Translations under genes and position numbers: made by a program
Assembly (NCBI GenBank): GCA_026389845.1
Contig: JAPLHB010000055.1
Span: 55,738 to 119,737, forward strand
Direction of reading: 5' to 3'
DNA from: Chloroflexota bacterium
GTDB lineage: Bacteria; Chloroflexota; Anaerolineae; CG2-30-64-16
Length of the DNA: 64,000 bases
The notes under the pieces: model-generated
The model's input: only the letters and a program-made list of their open reading frames with translations
Database searches by the model: none
Told to the model about the DNA's origin: nothing
Part shown: positions 44,575 through 52,722 of the stretch, one piece after another
Layout: each line of letters opens with the position of its first letter
Position numbering within the stretch: the first letter of the stretch is position 1

Positions 44575-45966
44575 ATGATGATCCTGATCGAGCATGGCGC
44601 CCTGGTTACTGCGATGGACGAGCGCTTGGGCGAGTTGGCATCCGGCTACGTGGTGGTCGAGGGCGATCGCATTGCTGCCATCGGCGCGGGTGATGCGCCG
44701 GACGAGTGGCGGCAACGGGCCGCGCGCGTGATTGACGCCCGACACATGGCCGTCCTGCCTGGCCTGGTCAACGGCCACACGCACCTGTCGCAGACCTTCC
44801 TGCGTGGGCTGGCTGACGGTCGGCCGCTGATCCGCTGGCTGAAGGAGGTCATCTGGCCCGCCCAGGCCGCCATGACGCCGGAAGATCAATACCTGGCCGC
44901 GCTGCTGGGGCTGGTGGAAAATTTGCGCTGTGGGGCCACGACCGTCGTGCAGCACCACAAGCTGTCAGGCCGCGGCCACATGGATGCCGCGGCGCGGGCC
45001 GCCGCGCGTGTGGGCGTGCGGATGCTGCTGGCCCGCGGCTGGGTGGACCTGGGGCCGACCGGCGAGCCGCTGGACACCATCCTCGCCGAGATGCAGCGGC
45101 TATACGAGACGTGGCATAATCCGCAATCCGCAATCTGCAATCTGCAATCAATCCGCATCGCCTCCGGCCCGCTGGCGCCCTGGCGCTGTTCCGACGCCGC
45201 CATGCGGCGGATCACCGCCTGGGCGCGTGCGCGGGGGCTGCCCACGCACATCCACGTGGCCGAGGCGCAGGATGAGATTGACCTGATGCTGACGCGCTGC
45301 GGGAAGCGGCACATCGAGTGGCTGGCCGATCTCGACTGCCTGGGGCCGGACACGCAACTCGTCCACGCGGTTCACGTCACCGACGCCGAGCTGGATCTGA
45401 TCGCCCAGTCCGGCGCCACGGTGGTCTACTGCCCCACCAGCAACATGTACCTGGCTTCGGGCGCTGCGCCGGTGCGCAAGATGCTCGAACGCGGCATCCC
45501 GGTCGCTCTGGGCACCGATGGTTCTGGCTCCAATAACTCGCAAGACCTACTGGAATGTGCTAAAATCGGCGCATTGCTGGCGAAGCACGCGACCGGCGAC
45601 GCGCAAGCGGTGCTGCCAGAGGATTTGATTCGGATGATGACTGAGAGCGGGGCGCGGCTGTGGGCAAATCAGAAACTCGCAAAACGCAAAACGCAAGACG
45701 CCATCGGCACGCTCAAAATCGGCGCACTCGCTGACCTGACCCTCATCAACCTGAACAACGCGCGCTGCCAGCCGGTTCACAGCGCGGCATCGGCGCTCGT
45801 CTACAACGCCAGTGGGGCCGACGTCCACACGGTCATCGTTGGCGGGGAGATCTTGCTGGATGCAGGGCGCGTGACCATGTTGGACGAGGCAGCCCTGCTG
45901 GAAGAATGCCGCCACGCCGCCAATGCACTAATGCGGAGAGCGGAGATTCGTTTTCCTGACTCCTGA
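44575..45966 (+). CDS. TRZ/ATZ-type amidohydrolase (aminohydrolase), copy 1
   Basis: 463 aa. Metal site GLVNGHTHLSQTFLRG, HIHVAEAQ, HAVHVTD and GTDGSGSNNSQD, as in 8-oxoguanine/guanine-type deaminases and triazine hydrolases; likely mononuclear Zn or Fe. Deaminates an N-heterocycle. Clearly paralogous to the gene at 60473. Two repeats are inserted: CGCAATCTGCAATC at 45118-45151 (NPQSAICNLQS) and CGCAAAACGCAAAACGCAAG near 45675 (KLAKRKTQ). The 3' end runs into a TCCTGACTCCTGATCACTGA repeat. Confidence 0.88.
   Translation: MMILIEHGALVTAMDERLGELASGYVVVEGDRIAAIGAGDAPDEWRQRAARVIDARHMAVLPGLVNGHTHLSQTFLRGLADGRPLIRWLKEVIWPAQAAMTPEDQYLAALLGLVENLRCGATTVVQHHKLSGRGHMDAAARAAARVGVRMLLARGWVDLGPTGEPLDTILAEMQRLYETWHNPQSAICNLQSIRIASGPLAPWRCSDAAMRRITAWARARGLPTHIHVAEAQDEIDLMLTRCGKRHIEWLADLDCLGPDTQLVHAVHVTDAELDLIAQSGATVVYCPTSNMYLASGAAPVRKMLERGIPVALGTDGSGSNNSQDLLECAKIGALLAKHATGDAQAVLPEDLIRMMTESGARLWANQKLAKRKTQDAIGTLKIGALADLTLINLNNARCQPVHSAASALVYNASGADVHTVIVGGEILLDAGRVTMLDEAALLEECRHAANALMRRAEIRFPDS
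45118..45151. repeat. In-frame CGCAATC-type tandem repeat in amidohydrolase gene
   Basis: ATCCGCAATCCGCAATCTGC and ATCTGCAATCAATCC units encode NPQSAICNLQS, identical in its core to the insert in the DUF499 gene. Confidence 0.8.
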
Positions 45967-45989
45967 TCACTGACACCTGCGCACTGACC

Positions 45990-47075
45990 ATGACCCTCAA
46001 CCCACATTTCACTCCCAAAGATTGGGAGCGTATCACCCGTGACTGGACGGCGTGGTGGGCGAGCGAGTTGGATCGGCCGATGGTGATCATCACCAGGGAA
46101 GAGCCGGCCGATCCAACTCGCCCCTATCCCAGCCGATTTGTCACCTACTACGGGCTGGAGACGCCTGTTGACGAGCTGCTCGACCGCTACGGTGAACAAC
46201 TCGAAGCAACGCACTGGTATGGCGACGCCTGGCCCAAGTGGTGGCCGAACTTCGGCCCGGGCATCATGGCGGGCTTCCTGGGCGCGTGGGTCAACGCGGT
46301 ATGGGACACAACCTGGTTCGAGCCGGTGCGAGAAATCCCCATCGCCGATCTGCACCCGGCTTATGACCCGGCGAACCCCTGGTGGCAACGGGTGCGGGGT
46401 CTAGCGCAGCGGGCCGTCGAGCGCTGGGCCGGGCAGGTGAGCGTGGGATTCACCGACCTGGGCGGCAATCTCGACATCATCGCCTCGCTGCGGACGACCG
46501 CGGGGTTGCTTTTCGATCTGTACGATGCGCCGGGCGAGGTGCTGCGGGTGGCGCAGGAAGTCACTCCGCTCTGGCTGCGCTACTACGACGAGTTGGACAC
46601 CGTGATCCAGGGAGGTGGCCGCGGCACGACGCCGTGGGCGCCGATCTGGTCGCCGGGGCGCTGCTACATGCTCCAGTGCGACTTCGCCTACATGATCTCG
46701 CCGAAGATGTTCGAGCGCTACGTCCTGCCCGACGTGGCCGCGTGTTGCGCGGCAATGGACGGTGGCTTCTACCACCTGGACGGCAAGGGGCAGATCGCAC
46801 ACCTGGAAATGCTCCTGTCGCTCGAACGCCTGCGCGGCGTCCAATGGATTCCGGGCGATGGCGCGCTGCCACCCGAGGACTGGCTGCCGGTGCTGAAGCG
46901 CATCCGCGACGCGGGGAAGCTGTGCCAGCTCTACGTGAGCACCGAAGGCGCGCTGAAGATCGTCCGCGCGTTGGGCGGCAAAGGCTTCGCCTTCTGCATC
47001 ACCGACGAGTCGGCTGAACGGATGTCTGAGGCCGAGATCGGCGATTTTCTGGACACGATGCGCAGGAACGGCTGA
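45990..47075 (+). CDS. UroD-like domain protein, second type
   Basis: 361 aa. Related in fold (SPGRCYMLQCDFAYMISPKM, then FYHLDGKGQIAHLEMLL) to uroporphyrinogen decarboxylase-like methyltransferases found in corrinoid-dependent or glycoside-demethylating gene sets, but only distantly similar to the gene at 43384. Trp-rich N-terminus (ITRDWTAWWASELDRP). The residue pattern HLDGKG replaces usual zinc-site residues, so function is open. It follows the amidohydrolase by 23 bp. Confidence 0.7.
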   Translation: MTLNPHFTPKDWERITRDWTAWWASELDRPMVIITREEPADPTRPYPSRFVTYYGLETPVDELLDRYGEQLEATHWYGDAWPKWWPNFGPGIMAGFLGAWVNAVWDTTWFEPVREIPIADLHPAYDPANPWWQRVRGLAQRAVERWAGQVSVGFTDLGGNLDIIASLRTTAGLLFDLYDAPGEVLRVAQEVTPLWLRYYDELDTVIQGGGRGTTPWAPIWSPGRCYMLQCDFAYMISPKMFERYVLPDVAACCAAMDGGFYHLDGKGQIAHLEMLLSLERLRGVQWIPGDGALPPEDWLPVLKRIRDAGKLCQLYVSTEGALKIVRALGGKGFAFCITDESAERMSEAEIGDFLDTMRRNG

Positions 47076-47174
47076 TGGACGACGAACGACGAACGACCGT
47101 TGACCGATGACGCACGACAGACGACCGTACTATTGCACTATTGCACTATCGTACTATCATACGAAAGCACACCC

Positions 47175-47960
47175 ATGACTCAACCCCTTCTCCCATTGAC
47201 GACCTCCCTCCAGGGCCAGGTCGCCCTCGTCACCGGCGGCGCGGTACGTGTGGGCCGGGTGATTTGTCGGGCGTTGGCCGGTCGCGGCGCGTCGATCGCG
47301 TTCACCTACCTGCCGGGCGAGCCGACCGATGAAGCGGTGGCCGAGATCGCCGCCCAAGCGTCACCCCAGACCTTCGAGGTTTCCAGGACCTCAAAGGTCT
47401 TAGCGCTCCCGCTGGACGTCCGCGTCCCCGGCGCGGCCGCGCGCGTCGTCGAGCAGGTCGTCACCCATTTCGGCCGGCTCGACATCCTGATCAACAATGC
47501 ATCGGTGTGGCTCAAGGCGCCCTTCCTGGAAATCACGCCCGAAGCCTGGCAGACCGCACTCGACGTCAACCTGACCGGCCCGTTCCTGATGAGCCAGGCC
47601 GCCGCGCCGCACATGTTGCGGCAACAATCCGGCTTGATCGTCAATATCACCGATCTCTCGGCCTACCAAACCTGGCCGGGCTACGCCCATCATGCGGCCA
47701 GCAAGGCTGGCCTGGTCGCGCTGACCCGCGTCATGGCCGCCGAGCTGGCCCCACACGTGCGCGTTAACGCCATCGCGCCCGGCACCGTCCTGCTGCCCGA
47801 AGGCGCCGGTGAAGCCAAGGTGAAGTGGGCGGTGGAGAACTCCCTGCTGGGTCGGGTGGGTCATCCGGAGGACGTGGCGCGCACCGTGCTCTTCCTGGTG
47901 GATAGCGATTTTGCGACCGGCGCGGTCTACTTCATAGACGGGGGACGCGCGCTTGTCTGA
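47175..47960 (+). CDS. SDR-family oxidoreductase with His at the usual catalytic Tyr position
   Basis: 261 aa from ATG 47175 (track start 47100 is in a repeat). Rossmann motif VTGGAVRVGRVICRAL resembles pteridine reductase/FolM and FabG-like SDRs; NNASVWLKAPF is the NNAG block. The catalytic region reads GYAHHAASKAGL where the family has GYxxYxxxK: the Tyr appears to be His. Insert QTFEVSRTSKVLALP comes from the AGACCTTCGAGGT palindrome at 47368-47400. It probably uses NADP(H) if active. Confidence 0.82.
   Translation: MTQPLLPLTTSLQGQVALVTGGAVRVGRVICRALAGRGASIAFTYLPGEPTDEAVAEIAAQASPQTFEVSRTSKVLALPLDVRVPGAAARVVEQVVTHFGRLDILINNASVWLKAPFLEITPEAWQTALDVNLTGPFLMSQAAAPHMLRQQSGLIVNITDLSAYQTWPGYAHHAASKAGLVALTRVMAAELAPHVRVNAIAPGTVLLPEGAGEAKVKWAVENSLLGRVGHPEDVARTVLFLVDSDFATGAVYFIDGGRALV
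47368..47400. repeat. In-frame palindromic repeat, AGACCTTCGAGGTCT family (SDR copy)
   Basis: AGACCTTCGAGGTTT-CCA-GGACCTCAAAGGTCT, imperfect arms of the family seen intact at 59241-59273. Confidence 0.7.
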
Positions 47961-47988
47961 AAAGAGGCAATGACGCAAAACTCACATT

Positions 47989-48123
47989 TGTCACCCTGAG
48001 CGGGTTGGTCCCGAGAACCGCGTTGTGGCGAGAATCCAGCGAAGGGTCTCGCTGTGGACAAAGATTCTTCGCTGGTGTCACGCCGTTATGCGAGATCAGG
48101 GGCGAACCCGCTCAGAATGACAG
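47989..48123. repeat. MITE-like repeat with TGTCAYYCTGAGCGGG termini, copy 2
   Basis: Begins TGTCACCCTGAGCGGG and ends CCCGCTCAGAATGACA (bounds within a base or two). The interior shares CCAGCGAAG and TTCTTCGCTGG blocks with copy 1. Fills the gap between the SDR and AOR genes. Confidence 0.7.
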
Positions 48124-48167
48124 GCAAAGGGTAGCGAGTCTTGCGGTACTGCGAAAAGAGAGACGAT

Positions 48168-50060
48168 ATGGGGAAATCCGCTTTCGTGAACCTTTCGACC
48201 GGTGACATCCGGATCACCGAAACCAATCCGGACGACCTGCGCCGGTTCTTGGGCGGCAGGGGTCTCGGCGCCAGGCTGCTGTATGACCTGGTAGGGCCGA
48301 ACGTGGACCCGCTGAGTCCTGAGAACTACCTGATCTTCACTGCCGCGCCGCTGGCTGGCTCCCCGTGGCCCACGTCGGCCCGGCTCCACGTGACCTTCAA
48401 GTCGCCGCTGACCGGCGCTTACGGCTACGCCAATGCCGGCGGCCAGTTCGTCGCCGAGCTGAGCCACGCGGGCTACGATGCCGTGCTGATCACGGGCCGC
48501 GCGACTGTGCCTTCGATTCTGCGCATCAGCGACGACGCCATCGCGATCGAGTCGGCGCCGGAGTTGTGGGGAAAGAAGACGGGCGAGGTTCACGATGCCC
48601 TGCTCGGAGCGGATGGCAAGGCCAGCCAGGGACGCGTGGCCTGCATTGGTCCGGCGGGCGAGAACCTCGTACGCATCGCGGCCATCATCAACGACCGGGG
48701 ACGCGCGGCCGCGCGCGGGGGGCCTGGCGCGGTGATGGGCAGCAAAAACCTGAAGGCGATTCACGCGGTCGCCAGGAACCGGCCGCCCACATTGCCCGAG
48801 CTGCGAGTCGCGGCCAGGGAAGCAGTGGAGAAGCTGCGCGCCGATCCGCACCTGGACGGCCTTCGGCGTTGGGGCACCCTGGTGCTGATGGACGGCAAGA
48901 ACATCGGCGGCGACCAGCCGGCCAAAAACCACCAGTTCGCACAGGTGCCGTTCATCAAGTCGGTGAACGCCGCGGCCTTCGACGGGTACGTGGCGGAGCA
49001 CCGCGGCTGCTATGCCTGCCCCATCAAGTGCAGTCGTGATTCTAAGGTGGCCGACGGGCCATTCGCCGTGGAAGTAGAAGGCCCGGAGTACGAAACTACC
49101 AACGCGCTCGGCCCGATGTGCTGGGTCAGCGATCCCGAGGCGATCCTCTACGCCAACCGGCTGTGCAACGAATACGGCCTGGACACCATCTCGACCGGCG
49201 TGACCATCGCCTTCGCGTTGGAGCTGCACGAAAAGGGGCTGCTGGATGCCGATGATCTGCCCCTGGAGTGGGGCAATCCCGCCACCCTCCACGGCCTGAT
49301 CGCGCGCATTGCGCTGCGCCGGGGCCTCGGCGACATCCTGGCCGAAGGCACTAAGCGCGCGGCCGAACGCATCGGCCACGGCGCCGAACGCTACGCCATG
49401 CAGGTGAAGGGGATGGAGCTGCCGCGCCAGGAGCCACGCTTCGCCAAGGGGTTTGGATTGGGCCACGCTACATCTAACCGAGGGGCCGATCACCTCTACG
49501 GGTTGCCCGCCATTGATCTTGCCGGCGCGTGGGACGTCGCCCGCCGCCTCTTCCCGGCTGAGATCGTGCCTGAACTGATGGATCCGGCCAACGAGAAATA
49601 CAAGGCCGACATGGTGGTCTACGGCGAGCACTTCTGCGCTATCACCGATTCGCTGGGCATCTGCAAATTCAGCACCATCGAGGAGTATGCGCTCTTTCCG
49701 GAGGATCTCGCGCCGGGGGTGGCGGCGCTGTGGGGAAAACCGGTGACAGGCGCCGATCTGCTCGAAGTGGGCGAGCGGATCGTCAACCTGGAGCGGATGT
49801 ACAACGTGCGTCAGGGTCTCTCTCGCGCCGACGATCATCTGCCCAGGCGTTTCACCGAGGAGCCGGCGCCGTTGTATGAGTTCGAGGAAGACCCGATCAC
49901 CGGCCAACTGCGCCAGTCACCCGAGCCGATCCGCTATGGACTGTTGCACGACTTCGACGCGATGCTCGACCGCTATTATGCCCTGCGCGGCTGGGACGGC
50001 GACGGCATCCCGCGACCTGAGACGCTGCGCCGGCTGGACCTGCACGACCTGACAGCATGA
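48168..50060 (+). CDS. Aldehyde ferredoxin oxidoreductase family protein (tungsten/molybdenum)
   Basis: 630 aa from ATG 48168. AOR family features: RRFLGGRGLGARLLYD, tungstopterin-binding block GGPGAVMGSKNLKAI, [4Fe-4S] cysteines in CYACPIKCSR (about 282-289) and a fourth in DSLGICKFS (about 496). Oxidises aldehydes to acids with ferredoxin, in strict anaerobes or facultative ones. The tungsten-type cofactor and the XDH-type molybdenum enzyme imply an active pterin pathway. Specific aldehyde is unknown; adjacency to a 2-oxo acid dehydrogenase suggests acyl or aldehyde handling. Confidence 0.9.
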   Translation: MGKSAFVNLSTGDIRITETNPDDLRRFLGGRGLGARLLYDLVGPNVDPLSPENYLIFTAAPLAGSPWPTSARLHVTFKSPLTGAYGYANAGGQFVAELSHAGYDAVLITGRATVPSILRISDDAIAIESAPELWGKKTGEVHDALLGADGKASQGRVACIGPAGENLVRIAAIINDRGRAAARGGPGAVMGSKNLKAIHAVARNRPPTLPELRVAAREAVEKLRADPHLDGLRRWGTLVLMDGKNIGGDQPAKNHQFAQVPFIKSVNAAAFDGYVAEHRGCYACPIKCSRDSKVADGPFAVEVEGPEYETTNALGPMCWVSDPEAILYANRLCNEYGLDTISTGVTIAFALELHEKGLLDADDLPLEWGNPATLHGLIARIALRRGLGDILAEGTKRAAERIGHGAERYAMQVKGMELPRQEPRFAKGFGLGHATSNRGADHLYGLPAIDLAGAWDVARRLFPAEIVPELMDPANEKYKADMVVYGEHFCAITDSLGICKFSTIEEYALFPEDLAPGVAALWGKPVTGADLLEVGERIVNLERMYNVRQGLSRADDHLPRRFTEEPAPLYEFEEDPITGQLRQSPEPIRYGLLHDFDAMLDRYYALRGWDGDGIPRPETLRRLDLHDLTA

Positions 50061-50117
50061 CCCGCAGTTCCGGCCATGATGGGAACGTCATAATATTAAT
50101 TAGGAAGATCAGTAGCT

Positions 50118-51518
50118 ATGCAGATCATCATGCCCAAGCTGGGCCTCACCATGACGCAGGGGACGATTACGGAGTGGATGAAATCGTCCGGTGAGGCCGT
50201 CAAAGCCGAGGAGGCGCTTTGCGCCTATGAGACCGAAAAGGTCACGCTGGAGTTGACCGCGCCGGCAGATGGTGTACTGGTCGAGATTCTGGCGCCGGCC
50301 GGAACGATTGTGGCGGCCGGCGCGGCGGTGTGCGAGTTTGCGACGATTGACGAACGACGAACGACCAACGACCAACGACCGGCGACCAACGTCTTTCGTC
50401 CTTCGTCGTTGGTCGTCGGTCCGGCCCACGCCACGCCTAAGGCCCGCGCGGTGGCGCGAGAGCGTGGCGTGGATCTGCGCCAGGTGAGCGGCACAGGGCC
50501 GGGCGGACGCGTCCAGGTCGCCGACGTGACCGCGTTCCACGCCGCGGCCCAGCCGGCGCCGATCAAGGCGACTCCGCTGGCCCGTCGCATCGCCGCGGCC
50601 GAGGGTGTGAATCTCCGTGCCATCGCCGGCACCGGCCCCGAAGGGACGATTACGCGAGAGGATGTGGAAGCAGTGGTCAGGAGGCAGGAAGCAGGAGACA
50701 GGGATCAGGAGGCAGGGGACAGGGGTCAGCCCTTGATCGTCACGGATCACGGATCACGGATCACGGATCACGCACCACGGATCACGCATCACGTTGCGGA
50801 GACCGTCATCCCGCTCACCGCGCTGCGCCGCACCATCGCGGAACGGATGTCGGCCAGCGCGTTTACCGCACCGCACGTCACCCTGTTCACCGAGGCGGAC
50901 GCGACGAATCTCGTCTCGGCGCGGGCGCAGATCAATGAAGAGCTTGCGCTCAACGTGCCAGGCACTTGCGAAGTGCCTGGCACGTCCACCACGCTCAAAA
51001 TCTCCTACAACGCGCTCCTGGCGGCGTTGGTGGCGCGTGCGCTCAAGGAATTCCCGCTTCTGAATTCCCGCCTGGAGGCGGATGGGATCCACGTGCTGCC
51101 CGAAGTCAACATCGCCCTGGCTGTAGAGAGCGAGCGGGGCTTGCTGACGCCAGTGCTGCGGAACGTGGCCGCGTTGAGCCTGCCGGCCATCCAGCGCGGT
51201 TATGACGAGTTGACCGGCCGTGCCTTGACCGGCAAGGCGCAGCCCGCGGATTTCGAGGCCGGCACGTTCACGATCACCAACCTGGGCGGCCTGGAGATAG
51301 ACGGGTTTACGCCGATCATCAACCCGCCCCAGGCCGCGATCCTGGGCATCGGACGCATCATCGAGAAGCCGGTGGCCCGCGACGGGGCTGTGGTGATCCG
51401 GCCGATGGTCGTCCTGAGCCTGAGCTTCGACCATCGCATCGTAGACGGCGCGCCCGCGGCCTGTTTCCTGCAGCGAATCAAGCAGCTTGTCGAACGGCCG
51501 GTCGCGCTGCTGCTGTGA
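50118..51518 (+). CDS. 2-oxo acid dehydrogenase E2 (dihydrolipoamide acyltransferase) with repeat inserts
   Basis: 466 aa. Lipoyl domain 1-75 with lysine in ETEKVTLEL (about 40); two peripheral-subunit-binding-like segments (ATPKARAVARERGVDLRQVS; TPLARRIAAAEGVNLRAIAG) and a catalytic core with SFDHRIVDGAPAACFLQ. Repeats interrupt it: CGAACGACGAACGACC at 50349-50420, GGCAGGAAGCAGGAGACAGG plus ACGGATCACGG arrays at 50676-50794, and palindrome GTGCCAGGCACTT-GCG-AAGTGCCTGGCAC at 50955-50983, the last inside the catalytic domain. Works with E1alpha/E1beta downstream; E3 is not in the window. Acetoin- or pyruvate-type. Confidence 0.9.
   Translation: MQIIMPKLGLTMTQGTITEWMKSSGEAVKAEEALCAYETEKVTLELTAPADGVLVEILAPAGTIVAAGAAVCEFATIDERRTTNDQRPATNVFRPSSLVVGPAHATPKARAVARERGVDLRQVSGTGPGGRVQVADVTAFHAAAQPAPIKATPLARRIAAAEGVNLRAIAGTGPEGTITREDVEAVVRRQEAGDRDQEAGDRGQPLIVTDHGSRITDHAPRITHHVAETVIPLTALRRTIAERMSASAFTAPHVTLFTEADATNLVSARAQINEELALNVPGTCEVPGTSTTLKISYNALLAALVARALKEFPLLNSRLEADGIHVLPEVNIALAVESERGLLTPVLRNVAALSLPAIQRGYDELTGRALTGKAQPADFEAGTFTITNLGGLEIDGFTPIINPPQAAILGIGRIIEKPVARDGAVVIRPMVVLSLSFDHRIVDGAPAACFLQRIKQLVERPVALLL
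50349..50420. repeat. In-frame ACGAACGACGAACGACC-type repeat in E2 gene
   Basis: Tandem ACGACGAACGACCAACGACC units followed by inverted CGTTGGTCGT. They add DERRTTNDQRPATN-type residues to the linker after the lipoyl domain. Similar runs occur in the gap at 47076-47130. Confidence 0.75.
50676..50794. repeat. In-frame double tandem-repeat insert in E2 gene
   Basis: AGGCAGGAAGCAGGAGACAG units, then GATCACGGATCACGGATCAC units. They encode about 40 residues (EAGDRDQEAGDRGQ; DHGSRITDHAPRITHH) between the second binding domain and the catalytic core. Confidence 0.8.
50955..50983. repeat. In-frame perfect palindrome inside the E2 catalytic domain
   Basis: GTGCCAGGCACTT-GCG-AAGTGCCTGGCAC, 13-bp arms, encoding VPGTCEVPGT in a loop of the acyltransferase domain. 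Confidence 0.85.
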
Positions 51519-51614
51519 CGAAGGACGAAGGACGGATGGCGAAGGTCAGGGATCGTGAGTCGCTGATTTGCCGATTTGCTGATTTGCTGATTCGCCCACC
51601 TATCGGAGACACAC

Positions 51615-52607
51615 ATGCCCATCACAGACTATTCTACCGAAGAACTGCTGTCGTTGTATCGCCAAATGCTCACCGTGCGCGAATTCGAGTTGCGTGCGAT
51701 CAACGAGCGGCGGGCTGGGTTGATCCCCGGCTTCATCCATAGCTGTGTCGGCCAGGAGGCGACCGCGGTCGGCGCGTGTGCAGCGCTGGCACCGTCCGAC
51801 GTGATCACCAGCACGCACCGCGGGCACGGCCACCTGGTCGCCAAGGGCGGCGAGCCGAAGTACATGATGGCCGAACTGGCCGCGCGCACCACCGGCTATT
51901 GCGGCGGCAAGGGCGGTTCGCTCCACATGACCGATTTCAACCTCGGCATCCTCGGCGCAAACGGCATCGTGGGCGGCGGGATTCCGATTGCTGTGGGCGC
52001 GGCGTTGGCCTTTCAGCAGCGGCGCGAGCCACGCGTGGCGCTCGCCTTTTTCGGCGATGGCGCAACCAACGAAGGCGCATTTCACGAGGCGCTGAACCTG
52101 GCGGGTCTGTGGAAGCTGCCGGTGCTCTTCTTCTGCGAAAACAACCTGTATGGCGAGGGCACCCCGCAGGCCAAACAGGCGCCGGTGGCCGATCTCGCGA
52201 TCCGCGCCAGCAGCTACGCCATGCCCGGCGTCACGGTGGACGGCAACGACGTGCTGGCCGTCTACGAGGCGACGAAGGCCGCGGTCGCGCGCGCCCGCGC
52301 CGGCGGCGGCCCCGCGTTGATCGAGGGCAAAACCTACCGCCAGCGCGGCCACTACGAGGGCGACCCGATGGTCTACCGCAGCAAGGCCGAGATGGACGAG
52401 TGGAAGCAGCGCGATCCGGTCAGCGGCTTCCGCGCCCGCCTGTTGGCGGAAGCCGGCGTAGCCGAAGCCACCATCGTCGCCATCGAGCAGGCCGTCCAGG
52501 CTGTGCTGGACGAGGCCGTCGCCTTCGCCGCATCCAGCCCCAAACCCGCGCCGGAGACCGCCTTGGAAGGGGTGTACGGAGAGACGCATGGGGGATTGGT
52601 GTTCTGA
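51615..52607 (+). CDS. Thiamine-dependent 2-oxo acid/acetoin dehydrogenase E1 alpha
   Basis: 330 aa. TPP motif GDGATNEGAFHEALNLAGLW to ENN (GDG-x(n)-N type), and HRGHGHLVAKGGE plus GGKGGSLHM, typical of the AcoA/PdhA family. Forms the heterotetrameric E1 with the next-but-short-gap gene and passes acyl groups to E2. Gap upstream (51519-51614) consists of GACGAAGGACGAAGGACGG and GATTTGCTGATT repeats. Confidence 0.92.
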   Translation: MPITDYSTEELLSLYRQMLTVREFELRAINERRAGLIPGFIHSCVGQEATAVGACAALAPSDVITSTHRGHGHLVAKGGEPKYMMAELAARTTGYCGGKGGSLHMTDFNLGILGANGIVGGGIPIAVGAALAFQQRREPRVALAFFGDGATNEGAFHEALNLAGLWKLPVLFFCENNLYGEGTPQAKQAPVADLAIRASSYAMPGVTVDGNDVLAVYEATKAAVARARAGGGPALIEGKTYRQRGHYEGDPMVYRSKAEMDEWKQRDPVSGFRARLLAEAGVAEATIVAIEQAVQAVLDEAVAFAASSPKPAPETALEGVYGETHGGLVF

Positions 52608-52722
52608 TTCGTGATACGTGCTACGTGATCTGTGGGCGTGAGTCTCGCGTTTCTCACGCAGCACGCATCATTCAGCACGTCGTCTCATCAACCCCGTGCC
52701 CTTCACTTACGAGGAACATTCC

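Noticed and set aside
45118-45151. CRISPR-like short repeats
   Set aside because: Units are 7-8 bp and contiguous without spacers; no cas genes are present anywhere in the window.
48096-49907. 603-aa antisense ORF under AOR
   Set aside because: Mirror frame of the AOR gene with low-complexity composition and no recognisable motif.
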